Assembly (NCBI GenBank): GCA_017303855.1
Contig: JAFLBL010000008.1
Span: 62,001 to 126,000 of the forward strand
Source: Chitinophagales bacterium
GTDB lineage: Bacteria; Bacteroidota; Bacteroidia; Chitinophagales; Chitinophagaceae
Direction of reading: 5' to 3'
Length of the DNA: 64,000 bases
The position numbers and the translations under genes are program-made. Position 1 is the first letter of the stretch. Every line of letters begins with the position of its first letter. This document shows, in pieces, positions 1 to 8,693 of this stretch. Below the pieces are notes generated by a model. The model searched no databases. It was not told where the DNA came from and saw nothing but the letters and a program-made list of their open reading frames with translations.

Positions 1-1
1 G

Positions 2-1591
2 CATATCCGCTTACTGATTTGTCTTTTATTCATTTCCGTAGTATCATTTGCCCAGAATCTGAAATCGGGCGGCCGGCTCAAACCTGAACAGGCTAATATG
101 GATATCCGGCATATTAAAATTGTTCTAGATGTAAATCCGGATAAAAAAACGATTGACGGTTTTACAGAAACAGAATTGCTGCTGAAAGAACCAAGCGGCG
201 TATTGCTGTTTGATCTCTGGCATGAAATGAAAGTCAGTAAGATTTGGGTGAATGGCAAGGAGGCCCCATTTTCTCATACACCCGATGACCTGGTACGGAT
301 TCAGACTGCCGGTATGTTAGCATCCGGGAAAGTTAATGTGAAGATTGCCTATGGTGGAACGCCTGGTATTGCGGTTCGTCCGCCCTGGACCGGGGGCTTT
401 CAGTGGGAAAAGGACAGTTTGGGTAATCCCTGGATTGCGGTAAGTTGCCAGAGTGAGGGAGCCAAAGTTTATTTCCCCTGTAAAGATCACCCCAGTGATG
501 AACCGAATGAAGGAGCCGAAATGATCATCAGCGTACCCAAAGGACTGGTGGTAGCGGCGCCGGGACTGCTTCAAAAGCAAACCACAAAAAAGAACAAGAC
601 TACCTGGCACTATAAAACCAATTACACTATCAGTAATTATTGCCTGGTATTTAATGTGGGTAACTATAAAGTGGCAAAACGGATTTACACTTCCGTTACC
701 GGAAAGAAAATTCCGATGGAATATTATGTGTTGGAGGAAAATCTGGGAAAGGCGGAGAAACTACTTGACCTGTTTGAACAATCCAGCCGTATTCTGGAAA
801 AATATTTTGGAGAGTATCCCTGGGCTAATGAACGGATTGCGGCATCTGAAACCCCACACCTGGGTATGGAACATCAGACCAATATTGCGTATGGTAATAA
901 ATACCGGTATGAAAAACTCGGTAACAGCGATTTTGACTGGTTACTTCATCATGAATACGGACATGAGTGGTGGGCCAATAAAGTTACCAACCGGGACTGG
1001 GCTCATATGTGGATCCAGGAAGGTATTTGTGTGTTTGGAGATGCGATGGCCACCCGTGAACTGGCCGGAGAGGAGGCCTACCTGAAACGGATGCAGACAA
1101 CCGGGCGAATGACGCAGAATAAATTTCCTGTAGTAAGAGGGGAGGAAGTGGATTCAGACAGCGCGTATCATGGGGATATATACGGTAAGGGTGCTTTCTT
1201 TATGCATACATTACGTTTTGTGATGGGGGATACCCTGTTTTTTCCCACATTAATGAAGCTGGCCACCGACCCCCGGTACACGTATGATAATACCGTAGTA
1301 ACAGCGGATGTGGAAGCGTTGTTCAGCGGGGCTTTTGGTAAATCACTGAAACCATTGTTTCAGTTATTTCTGTATACAACGGACAAACTTGAAATCAGTA
1401 TCCGGCAGAGTGGCGAAGATACCTATCTGGTAAAACTGCTGAATATGGATATGGCGTTGCCGCTCGAAATAAATTCGGCGAATGGCCTGCAAAAGATCAT
1501 AGCGGATAAGAAAGGAATAACGGTAAAAAGCAAATCATTTATAGAAGCCGACCCACGGGGCTTTTATCTGAAGAAGGTGATTTATGAATAA
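2..1591 (+). CDS. M1 family metallopeptidase, 5' end outside window
   Basis: Zinc aminopeptidase of the M1 (gluzincin) family, probably exported. The reading frame is open from the first bases of the window. It encodes a hydrophobic segment ending in SFAQ before the first internal ATG at 98, so the true start lies just left of the window and the visible 529 residues lack only the first few signal-peptide residues. The zinc motif HEYGH is at visible residues 317-321 and the third ligand Glu follows after 18 residues (WIQEG). A GMEH segment at about residue 288 takes the place of the usual GxMEN exopeptidase motif, so the free N-terminus recognition may differ from classical aminopeptidases. 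At about 530 residues it is shorter than PepN and lacks the C-terminal HEAT domain, as do many secreted Bacteroidota members. Family assignment is secure; the substrate is unknown. Confidence 0.93.
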   Translation, partial: HIRLLICLLFISVVSFAQNLKSGGRLKPEQANMDIRHIKIVLDVNPDKKTIDGFTETELLLKEPSGVLLFDLWHEMKVSKIWVNGKEAPFSHTPDDLVRIQTAGMLASGKVNVKIAYGGTPGIAVRPPWTGGFQWEKDSLGNPWIAVSCQSEGAKVYFPCKDHPSDEPNEGAEMIISVPKGLVVAAPGLLQKQTTKKNKTTWHYKTNYTISNYCLVFNVGNYKVAKRIYTSVTGKKIPMEYYVLEENLGKAEKLLDLFEQSSRILEKYFGEYPWANERIAASETPHLGMEHQTNIAYGNKYRYEKLGNSDFDWLLHHEYGHEWWANKVTNRDWAHMWIQEGICVFGDAMATRELAGEEAYLKRMQTTGRMTQNKFPVVRGEEVDSDSAYHGDIYGKGAFFMHTLRFVMGDTLFFPTLMKLATDPRYTYDNTVVTADVEALFSGAFGKSLKPLFQLFLYTTDKLEISIRQSGEDTYLVKLLNMDMALPLEINSANGLQKIIADKKGITVKSKSFIEADPRGFYLKKVIYE

Positions 1592-1642
1592 AACGCCCCG
1601 GTTTAGCTACGTATGCCGCGGGCCGTTTGCGTTACTTGGTGA

Positions 1643-1936
1643 ATGGAAACAGTGTGTATGAAACCAGCTATTACATTTGATATTTTTTTCAGCCGGGAGC
1701 GTGATGCACGTCGTTACCGGGCGCATGTTGCGGTATTGTACCGTACGGAAAATATAATCCGCTACCGTGTATCGGCAGGTACAAAGGAAATAGAAATGGA
1801 GAAATACCTGTACCGAAAGACGAATCAATGGAAAGTTGATCAGTTGAATTTTGTCCGTCAGGGGCATACCCGTACGTATGAAAAAATGATAAGTGATATA
1901 CAGGCCGCTATAGATATTGAAATGAAAAACCGGTGA
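1643..1936 (+). CDS. small hypothetical protein
   Basis: A 97-residue basic protein that I do not recognise. The composition is protein-like (RERDARRYRAHVAV, EMEKYLYRKTNQWKVDQL, a helical C-terminus). It follows the M1 peptidase by about 50 bases on the same strand, and a hairpin terminator overlaps its stop codon, which supports a real transcript end here. The second ATG, seven codons in (MKPAITFD), is an alternative start at 1661. No signal peptide or membrane segment is visible. An opposite-strand frame covers the same bases but has lower-quality composition and no start context. Function unknown. Confidence 0.55.
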   Translation: METVCMKPAITFDIFFSRERDARRYRAHVAVLYRTENIIRYRVSAGTKEIEMEKYLYRKTNQWKVDQLNFVRQGHTRTYEKMISDIQAAIDIEMKNR

Positions 1937-1956
1937 GTTTGTAGACTTACCGGTTT
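1927..1956. terminator. bidirectional hairpin terminator between convergent genes
   Basis: A 12-bp stem with one G-T wobble (AAACCGGTGAGT pairing with ACTTACCGGTTT) closes a 6-base loop TTGTAG. A run of five T follows on the minus strand and TTT on the plus strand. It lies between the convergent gene ends at 1936 (+) and 1971 (-) and overlaps the last codons of the plus-strand gene. Confidence 0.7.
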
Positions 1957-1970
1957 CTCCTGCTGTTTGA

Positions 1971-4562
1971 TCAGCTGACTTTTCGTTCATGCGTTGACGC
2001 CTGCTCCCGTATATTCCGGTGAATGACCGCAATCATTTCTTCCTCTTTATAAGGTTTCAGGATAAAGTCATTCATACCGGCGTCATGACAACGGTGCCTT
2101 TCCTCGTTGAGTGTACTGGCAGTAAGTGCTATCACCGGCATTTTCAGCCCCATATCCTGACGAATTTTCATTGTTGCTTCAAGTCCATCCATTACCGGCA
2201 TCTGCATATCCATCAGCACGAGGTCCATTTCCTGGGCCTTTAATACACGGAGCGCATCGGCGCCATTAACTGCTTCAGTAACCTGGATACCATAACTTTC
2301 AAGAACGGTTGAGGCAACGAGCCGGTTCATTTCGTTATCGTCCACAACCAGTACCCGCAGGTTAATCAGTGATTTGTTTATGATTTCATTTTTGGGCGGT
2401 AACTGGAAAACGGGTACCATTTCTTTTGGCAGGCAGAGATTGATTTTAATATGCGTTCCAATTTCTTTCTGGCTGCTGACCGTAATTGATCCTCCCATCA
2501 GGTCCACAAGACTCTTGGTAATAAACATGCCCAATCCGGTGCCGCCATAATTACGCGTGGTGGATTTGTCTTCCTGGGAGAACTTGGTGAATATCCGGTC
2601 AATGTATTCCTGCTCAATGCCAATTCCGGTGTCAATAATACTTATTGAAATGTATTGCTCGTTGTCTTCGTCGTGTTCCACTTTGCAGAGGATACGGATC
2701 AGTCCGCGTGGAGTGAATTTTACCGCGTTCGTGAGCAGGTTTATCAAAATCTGCTTCAACCGGTGGGGGTCTCCAATATGACGTTCTGCAAGTTCCGGAT
2801 CAATTTCGGTGAGTATGCGGATATTTTTTTCTTCGGCTTTTTGCCGGAGAAGATCAACCATCAATTCAAAAAGTTCCCGGAACGAGAACCCGGTATGTTC
2901 AATAGTCAGTTTGCCAGCTTCGATTTTAGATGTATCCAGAATGTCATTTATCAGCACAAGAAGATGTTCTGACGCCCCGTGAATAGTGCGGACAAAGCTG
3001 TGTTCTTTGGTGCGCATATCCGATTTCAGCAGCTGATAGCTAAGCCCGATAATTGAATTCAGCGGGGTTCTGATTTCGTGGCTCATGTTTGCGAGGAAGC
3101 TCTGGGTGTGTTTCTCCGCGCTTTCCGCATTTTTCAGTGCGGCAATGAGTTTTTTCCTGTTCTGTACGGTTTCCGTAATATCTGACGCGATGCCGGAGAT
3201 GCCGAGTAATTCATTTTCATGATCAAATAAGGGGAAGAGTTCGATGGAATAATTCCGTACCCCATTTTTGGAATTAAAATTCTGTCGCATCCGGCTGGGC
3301 GCTTTGGTCCGGATTACCTGTAATTCTTTGTTGCGGTAATGCAGGGTCATATTGCTGCCAAAAAGCTCATCATCGGATTTACCGGTAATTTCCATTTCGG
3401 AGAGACCGAGTAATTCACAGAATCGTTTATTCACATGTATATACCGGCCTTCTGTTGATTTGATATATATCGCCTGCGGACTGTTTTCCATAATGGACTG
3501 AAAGAGCTGATACAGGTACTTTTTCTCCCGTTCAAGCTGATAGCTTTCGGTAATGTCGCGGGTTACACAATGGAATCCGGCAGGAGATCCGTTTTGTGTC
3601 ACAATTACCGCGGTTTGTTCCACCCATTTTATTTCTCCGTTCTTACAGTTTACCGGAAATTTAATTTGTGTCTGAACTTCTGCCTTCTTTATGGCTTGCG
3701 CATAAAACTCAATCAATTGTTTCTGCCAGACCGGATGTACCAGGTCCAGGTAGGTTTTGCCCAGCAATTCCGCTTCTTTGTAGCCGGTAACTTTTGAGGC
3801 CATTTCATTTACGAATGTAAAACGGCCATCCATATCGGTGGTAAAAATAATAGCCCCTGATTCGTCAATTATATTTTTATATTTCTGTTCATTAATAAGG
3901 GCCTGTTGTTCTGCCTGTTTACGACGTTGTACATGGGAATTGAGGCCAGTCAGTAAGAAGTAGAATACCAGGAAGGATAACACAGCGAAGCCCAATGCAA
4001 TCAGGTACTGGTTGGTATAGGTGTTTTCGACTTTGCCAATTTCACCGGCAAACAATTTCTGTTGCAGGCTATTGACTGCGATTAATTGCGAATTGATTGC
4101 CTTGTTCAGTCTTTCATTCTGGTGCAAATACACGGTCATTGCCGCTGAGTCGGTGCTGGTCAGCAAAGCGGATTGCCTAACCAGTTTATCCTGTGTGTTT
4201 TTTTTCAACTGCAGTAAGCCGGATGTCAGTTGCGCATCTGTTATAGCGGTAAAACCCGGATCATTAAACAGTTTCATGACGGCCGTGGAATCGGTCCTGA
4301 ATTCATACGCTAAACCGGATTTACCGGCCATGGCTTTTGACTCGAAGTTATTGTCCAGTTTAAGCAGGGTATACTGCAACTGGTGCAGGTTTTTGGTGAA
4401 GCGTGTGGTAGTCTCCACCGCGCTCACATTCTGGCGGTTATTCACGTTTATACTCTTGAATTCCCAAAGAAAAAAGGCGAATATAAAAAAGAGGAAAAAG
4501 AGTAAAAAGATGATATACTTCTGGGTTTTCATGACAGGGATGGATTTGTGTATTTCTAACAT
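1971..4562 (-). CDS. hybrid sensor histidine kinase with C-terminal receiver
   Basis: Membrane-bound hybrid histidine kinase of about 863 residues. Visible order: a transmembrane helix near residues 15-32; a periplasmic helical region of about 150 residues (CHASE3-like in size and position); a second transmembrane helix near 185-206; two PAS domains (about 222-340 and 350-470, the first with IIFTTDMDGRFTFVN); a HisKA domain with the phospho-acceptor in MSHEIRTPLN near 495; an HATPase_c domain (NLLTNAVKFTP, DTGIGI, GTGLG); and a receiver at about 735-855 with VVDDNEMNR and the acceptor Asp in LVLMDMQMP. No DNA-binding output is present, so phosphate is probably passed on to another protein. 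The ATG at 4562 is preferred; an in-frame ATG at 4532 (MKTQKYIIF) immediately before the first membrane helix is also possible. Divergent from the lipoprotein at 4763; no cognate partner gene lies next to it. Confidence 0.93.
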   Translation of the reverse strand: MLEIHKSIPVMKTQKYIIFLLFFLFFIFAFFLWEFKSINVNNRQNVSAVETTTRFTKNLHQLQYTLLKLDNNFESKAMAGKSGLAYEFRTDSTAVMKLFNDPGFTAITDAQLTSGLLQLKKNTQDKLVRQSALLTSTDSAAMTVYLHQNERLNKAINSQLIAVNSLQQKLFAGEIGKVENTYTNQYLIALGFAVLSFLVFYFLLTGLNSHVQRRKQAEQQALINEQKYKNIIDESGAIIFTTDMDGRFTFVNEMASKVTGYKEAELLGKTYLDLVHPVWQKQLIEFYAQAIKKAEVQTQIKFPVNCKNGEIKWVEQTAVIVTQNGSPAGFHCVTRDITESYQLEREKKYLYQLFQSIMENSPQAIYIKSTEGRYIHVNKRFCELLGLSEMEITGKSDDELFGSNMTLHYRNKELQVIRTKAPSRMRQNFNSKNGVRNYSIELFPLFDHENELLGISGIASDITETVQNRKKLIAALKNAESAEKHTQSFLANMSHEIRTPLNSIIGLSYQLLKSDMRTKEHSFVRTIHGASEHLLVLINDILDTSKIEAGKLTIEHTGFSFRELFELMVDLLRQKAEEKNIRILTEIDPELAERHIGDPHRLKQILINLLTNAVKFTPRGLIRILCKVEHDEDNEQYISISIIDTGIGIEQEYIDRIFTKFSQEDKSTTRNYGGTGLGMFITKSLVDLMGGSITVSSQKEIGTHIKINLCLPKEMVPVFQLPPKNEIINKSLINLRVLVVDDNEMNRLVASTVLESYGIQVTEAVNGADALRVLKAQEMDLVLMDMQMPVMDGLEATMKIRQDMGLKMPVIALTASTLNEERHRCHDAGMNDFILKPYKEEEMIAVIHRNIREQASTHERKVS

Positions 4563-4762
4563 CAAAGGAGCGTAAAATCTTGTTTATTAATTGAAATTCA
4601 GTACAGGATTTACGTCAATTTATATGTTAACACTTATGTATACGTATTCGTACTTATACGAGGAGCGTATGGGGTTTTTCTTGAGGGTCTGTTTTTTTAC
4701 TATTTTCCTTACGGAGAAATGAATACCAGTAACCTGTTCTTCTTATTTTTCGTCCGACAATC

Positions 4763-5881
4763 ATGCAACGACCTTATCTATTATTTACTGCCGTTTACCT
4801 GATTTGTTTATCCGGTTGTTCCAGGAAAAATGAAACAGAGAGCCGGACTTTTTACCTGGGTGTTACACCCTGGCCGGCCGATTTTACCCTGGCAGAAGTC
4901 AATAAAGCATATCAGTTCATACGGAATGATTGCGATATGGTGTCACATCATTTCGATGATGGAATTCCTTATGAAGAGGCTTTTCACGCAGTTCCAATGC
5001 CGTTGAAACTGAGGGAGGATGTCAACTTTCGGAAAATCAATACGGCACCGGGAAAAAAAATATTGCTGAGCGTATCGGCACTGGATCTGAGTCGTAAACA
5101 GCGGGCCGGGTATTATACCGATACAGCTACCGGCATTACAGACAGTATGCTGCATTTTTGGAGATCAGCCGGTTTTAATGACCCCCGTATTGTAACTGCT
5201 TATGTAAATTATGTCAGCTACCTGGTGGATCAGTTGCAACCGGATTATGTTAACTACGGGGTGGAAAGCAACCTGGATAGCTGGGATCCGGCACAGTTTG
5301 TTTTATATAAATCGTTTTTGTCGCAATGCTATTCCCGTTTTAAAGCGGCCTACCCGGCATTGCCTTTCTTTGTCAGTTTTATGGTTTATGAAACTCCGGC
5401 GGCTTTATCCTTGTCGGGGGAATTGTTGCCAGTTACAGATTTTATCGGACTCAGTGCGTATCCGTATGCCTCTGTCAGTTCCTCAGCCAATGGCAATACA
5501 GACCCGGCATTATTTCCGACTGATTATTTCAGGCGTTTTGCTGATCTGGATCCTTCGAAGCCGTTGGTATTTGCGGAAACGGCCTATATCGCGGAAGATT
5601 TGCAATTGTCTTCCTTATCACTGAATCAGCAGGGTACGGAAGCCTGGCAACAGGCCTACTTTGAAAAAGTGTCGGCTTTTTGTCAGCAACGGAAGGCCGT
5701 TTTTCTGATCTGGTTTTGTTTTAAAGATTATGATGCCGGCACGATCACGCTCCAGTCGATGGGACTGTTTCAGGACCTTTTTAAACTGTGGGAAGATACG
5801 GGGCTGGTGGATGAAAATGGCCGCGAGCGACTTATACTGCAAAGCTGGAGAAGCTGGCGCCGGCGTGTTTTTCAACGTTAG
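4763..5881 (+). CDS. lipoprotein with a glycosidase-like (clan GH-A type) barrel
   Basis: A 372-residue putative lipoprotein: an N-terminal hydrophobic stretch is followed by the lipobox LSGC at about residues 16-19. The rest resembles a (beta/alpha)8 barrel of the clan GH-A type. GVTPWPADFT is followed by a strand with DMVSHHFDDG, then NYGVESN near residue 167, placed like an acid/base Glu at the end of strand 4. IGLSAYPY comes next, then VFAETAY near residue 278, placed like a nucleophile Glu at the end of strand 7. These two Glu positions are inferred from pattern, not from an alignment. GH53-like or unclassified enzymes are possible. It is divergent from the hybrid kinase at 1971-4562, with which it may share a promoter region. 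I see no other carbohydrate genes near it. Confidence 0.7.
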   Translation: MQRPYLLFTAVYLICLSGCSRKNETESRTFYLGVTPWPADFTLAEVNKAYQFIRNDCDMVSHHFDDGIPYEEAFHAVPMPLKLREDVNFRKINTAPGKKILLSVSALDLSRKQRAGYYTDTATGITDSMLHFWRSAGFNDPRIVTAYVNYVSYLVDQLQPDYVNYGVESNLDSWDPAQFVLYKSFLSQCYSRFKAAYPALPFFVSFMVYETPAALSLSGELLPVTDFIGLSAYPYASVSSSANGNTDPALFPTDYFRRFADLDPSKPLVFAETAYIAEDLQLSSLSLNQQGTEAWQQAYFEKVSAFCQQRKAVFLIWFCFKDYDAGTITLQSMGLFQDLFKLWEDTGLVDENGRERLILQSWRSWRRRVFQR

Positions 5882-6229
5882 CAGGCAGAGCCACAATTTT
5901 TAATTTTCATGATTTCTGTCATAGTAATCCGTGTAGCGGCCAACTTACCTTCATGCTGGTAGTGGGTATTACATTAATATATGCCTATGTAGAAAAGGAG
6001 TACTGCCGGTAGTTTATGTGTTACCTTTAAGTATCTGCTTACAGTATGTATAAACATGTCGTGTAAAATGCGGAGGGTTCGGCGCAGGGATTGTACATCT
6101 TTACTTTGCAGATTACTGGCACTATTGTGCAGGTTTTGCAGGTCCTTCCAGTATAGCAGGACCTGAATTTTGAAGGGGTTGTGCCAGCCTGATACAACCC
6201 CTTCTCATTTTTTTTTGAAGTAATGTTTA
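5882..6229. other. 348-base intergenic region with two hairpins
   Basis: No open frame worth calling. Its right part holds two consecutive hairpins, one at 6139-6165 (CAGGTCC and GGACCTG, 13-base loop) and the strong terminator at 6172-6216. The terminator sits about 290 bases beyond the stop of the upstream gene, which is far for a simple mRNA 3' end. A short independent RNA is possible. Confidence 0.5.
6172..6216 (+). terminator. rho-independent terminator
   Basis: A perfect 11-bp stem (GAAGGGGTTGT with ACAACCCCTTC) and 11-base loop, followed within a few bases by nine T. It acts on plus-strand transcripts from the lipoprotein gene or from a small RNA starting inside the intergenic region. 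Confidence 0.85.
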
Positions 6230-7318
6230 TTAATTTATACGACTGATATCCGCTTTTTCATAGGGGCCCCTGAATAACGTGGTATTTACCGGGAAGTGCC
6301 GGGTGTAAATATTATTTTGCTGAAACAGGTTTTTCAGCCAGGCCGCAGTTTGTTCAAATGCCTTGCCATCCCTGGTGTCATAATCATTCAACACTAATCC
6401 GTTTGCTTCCCGCATCATGGCCTGCGGATCATCAAGGTAATAATACAATACGGCAAGATTGTAATAAGTGGCATAACGGATTTTCCGGTCGTGCTTCTTA
6501 GTTGAAGTATACACTGTTCTGACCCGTTCAAAATAGTTGATGACAGGCGCCAGTTTTTCACGTGCGCCATCGATCGGGGTATTGGCATCCATATTAAAAA
6601 GGACATCGCTCATTACGGAGAAGGCTTTACGCCAGGCTTCATATTCAGGATGTTTTTTTGAATCAATGATCCACATATTGTCGTTTACCGCTACTTCCCG
6701 GTATCCAAACTGAGCTGTCAGGTTTTCACTTAATGTATGCATTGCCTGCATTACTTCTTTCCGGAAAAGTTCTTTGGTGATGGAGGGAGAATTGAGCAGA
6801 AAATAGCCCTCGGCGAGTTGTTTTACCTGGAATTCCGGACTCCGGTATACTCGCTTATACTGCCTGGAACTGAGATCCTGATCCATTATGTGCATGCCTT
6901 TGTAATCGGCAATAGTGGCCGCCGCTTCAAATGTATAAATCACTTCCTGGTAATAAAATGTTTTTGTACCGGTCACTATCCCGTTACCGTTTTTCTTTGT
7001 TTCAACTCTTTCTTTTACGGAAAACCCTTCCGGCAGTAAATCACCCAGCTTTACCTGTACGCTTACATGGCCGCCACTTTCCATTTTTCTCCAGCCTTCC
7101 AGGCGAACGGATGCTTCCGGGCTCAGCTCCTCCATAAGCGGTTGCATGAGCCGGGTTCCTTCCACTTCTACGTGGAAAGTGCGGTAATTGCTGTCAAGCC
7201 TTTGTTGGGGAAGAGACATATAGTGAACAGTTAACCGGTATCTGTCCAGGTCCACATTTTTCTGGGCCATTACAAAAAGGGGAGAGGAAAGAAGCAATGC
7301 AAGGTAAAGATGTTTCAC
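6230..7318 (-). CDS. secreted hypothetical protein
   Basis: A 362-residue exported protein that I do not recognise. The start is ambiguous. A GTG at 7318 gives a compact signal peptide (VKHLYLALLL... cleaved after VMAQ). A TTG at 7378, preceded by AAGGAG, would add 20 residues with an awkward basic N-region. There is no ATG in between. The mature protein has a beta-rich N-terminal half (VHYMSLPQQ, FHVEVEGTR) and a helical C-terminal half from about residue 200, with a stretch resembling a TPR (YYNLAVLYYYLDDPQAMMREA). It is the last gene of a minus-strand cluster behind the radical SAM gene, about 60-120 bases downstream depending on start, so co-transcription is likely. Function unknown. Confidence 0.75.
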   Translation of the reverse strand: MKHLYLALLLSSPLFVMAQKNVDLDRYRLTVHYMSLPQQRLDSNYRTFHVEVEGTRLMQPLMEELSPEASVRLEGWRKMESGGHVSVQVKLGDLLPEGFSVKERVETKKNGNGIVTGTKTFYYQEVIYTFEAAATIADYKGMHIMDQDLSSRQYKRVYRSPEFQVKQLAEGYFLLNSPSITKELFRKEVMQAMHTLSENLTAQFGYREVAVNDNMWIIDSKKHPEYEAWRKAFSVMSDVLFNMDANTPIDGAREKLAPVINYFERVRTVYTSTKKHDRKIRYATYYNLAVLYYYLDDPQAMMREANGLVLNDYDTRDGKAFEQTAAWLKNLFQQNNIYTRHFPVNTTLFRGPYEKADISRIN

Positions 7319-7436
7319 GGGGTTGAATTTGTATAAAAAACGTATTTGCAGGCTGATTATTTTATGACTTACTGTCAATCAACTCCTTTTTAACAGCTGT
7401 CTATAGTAGATTTATCAGGAAAAGTCCGATTATTCA

Positions 7437-8693
7437 CTAATTTTCGTTCCACTGGGATGGCGCACTCTTGTCCGGATATTCCGGGCATTTTCCAAGGTCA
7501 ATATTTTTGATTTTCAGTCTGCCGGATAGGATAGCTGCGGCTTCATATTTCCGGGTCTGGCAAAACGGACAGGCATCAATATGTCCTGCCGCGTCTATGT
7601 AAAGTATCCGTTTGCCGGCCGACATACAACCCAGTTTGCGCTGGTGATGTCCATGGTACAGAAAAACAGGGTAATGCCGGTAAGCCGGATTGAAATTCAT
7701 GTCGGTATAGAATTCCTCCAGCAGGTTGAGTTGCTCACGGTTCAGTAAAACAGGTTTGTTGGTATAATGCCCAACGGCCTTGGGTTCCAGTAACTGAACA
7801 AATCCGACACCCAGTTCACTGGCTATTTTCGCATATTCGTATAAGTTATTCTTACTGATGAACTCACGGGTTACGCAAAGGGATAAGGCGGTTATCAGGC
7901 CGGCTTTACGCGCATTGATTACCGCTGTTACCGCTTGCCGCCAGGCTTGTGCGGAACCCCTGAACCGGTTATGCATTTCAGGATCGGAATGGTCAAGGCT
8001 GATGATAATACCGGTTGCGCCGGCCTGTTTCAACCGCAGGGCGTTTTCCCGGGTGATGTTTAGGCCGGCACTGAGTACGTAGTATTCGAGAGACGTAGCG
8101 GAGCGGTTAATTAATTCAAGCAGGCGCGAAATATTCACCATAGGCTCTCCCCCGGTCAGGTGGAGTTGGGAAAGACCTTCGTTTTTGAATTTGCAAATCA
8201 GTTCATGCAGTTGTTCTGTATTGAAAGGCTCTTCTTTATTCAGGTTGTCCCACTCAAAGCAATGTTCGCATTTCAACGGACAGCGGCTGGTAATGGCCAG
8301 TTGCAGTACCTGCAGGTGATTAACGGGCTGCTGATGCGGCCGGATAAAATTCATTTCGGTGCGGATATACCGGTTAAATAATCCGGAAGGGAATCCCGGT
8401 ATATACATGCTGAAGAAATAGCGGTTCCCGTTTTTAACACAGCGGCGTATTTCCTTCCTGCCGTTGATATCCTGTTTGAACTTTATCAGTTTGCGAATTA
8501 CCTGCAATGCTATACGGGGCGAATGGTAGCATTGAAGTGCTGTCAGAAGAAACCTTGTCTTTATACGCAGGTCCACCCATTTGCGTTCCCAGCCGTTAAT
8601 TACGGGAGGAGGAGCCGTTTCGTTCATGAAAACGTTCGCAAGCGGCTCATTCAGTTTCTGGGTATCCGGCAAGGGTAATTCCATTGTATGCAT
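7437..8693 (-). CDS. radical SAM protein with C-terminal cysteine cluster (SPASM/twitch-like)
   Basis: A 418-residue radical S-adenosylmethionine enzyme. The 4Fe-4S motif CPLKCEHC (CxxxCxxC) lies at about residues 138-145, followed by HLTGGEPM, the GGEP SAM-binding motif, and further barrel strands (GIIISLDH). Near the C-terminus, GCMSAGKRILYIDAAGHIDACPFCQ looks like a partial auxiliary-cluster region of the SPASM or twitch type. The N-terminal 120 residues precede the radical SAM core and are unassigned. The ATG directly abuts the stop codon of the upstream lipoprotein gene with no spacer, so the two are translationally linked. I see no small precursor-peptide gene next to it, so a role in peptide modification is not shown; lipid, sugar or protein substrates remain possible. 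Confidence 0.9.
   Translation of the reverse strand: MHTMELPLPDTQKLNEPLANVFMNETAPPPVINGWERKWVDLRIKTRFLLTALQCYHSPRIALQVIRKLIKFKQDINGRKEIRRCVKNGNRYFFSMYIPGFPSGLFNRYIRTEMNFIRPHQQPVNHLQVLQLAITSRCPLKCEHCFEWDNLNKEEPFNTEQLHELICKFKNEGLSQLHLTGGEPMVNISRLLELINRSATSLEYYVLSAGLNITRENALRLKQAGATGIIISLDHSDPEMHNRFRGSAQAWRQAVTAVINARKAGLITALSLCVTREFISKNNLYEYAKIASELGVGFVQLLEPKAVGHYTNKPVLLNREQLNLLEEFYTDMNFNPAYRHYPVFLYHGHHQRKLGCMSAGKRILYIDAAGHIDACPFCQTRKYEAAAILSGRLKIKNIDLGKCPEYPDKSAPSQWNEN

Noticed and set aside
1607..2032. Minus-strand open frame of 141 codons overlapping two better genes
   Set aside because: Covers the bidirectional terminator and the start of the kinase's 3' end, and its product is low quality.
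4640..4662. Short inverted repeat CGTAT...ATACG in the divergent kinase/lipoprotein region
   Set aside because: Only five base pairs and AT-rich; expected by chance in such a region.
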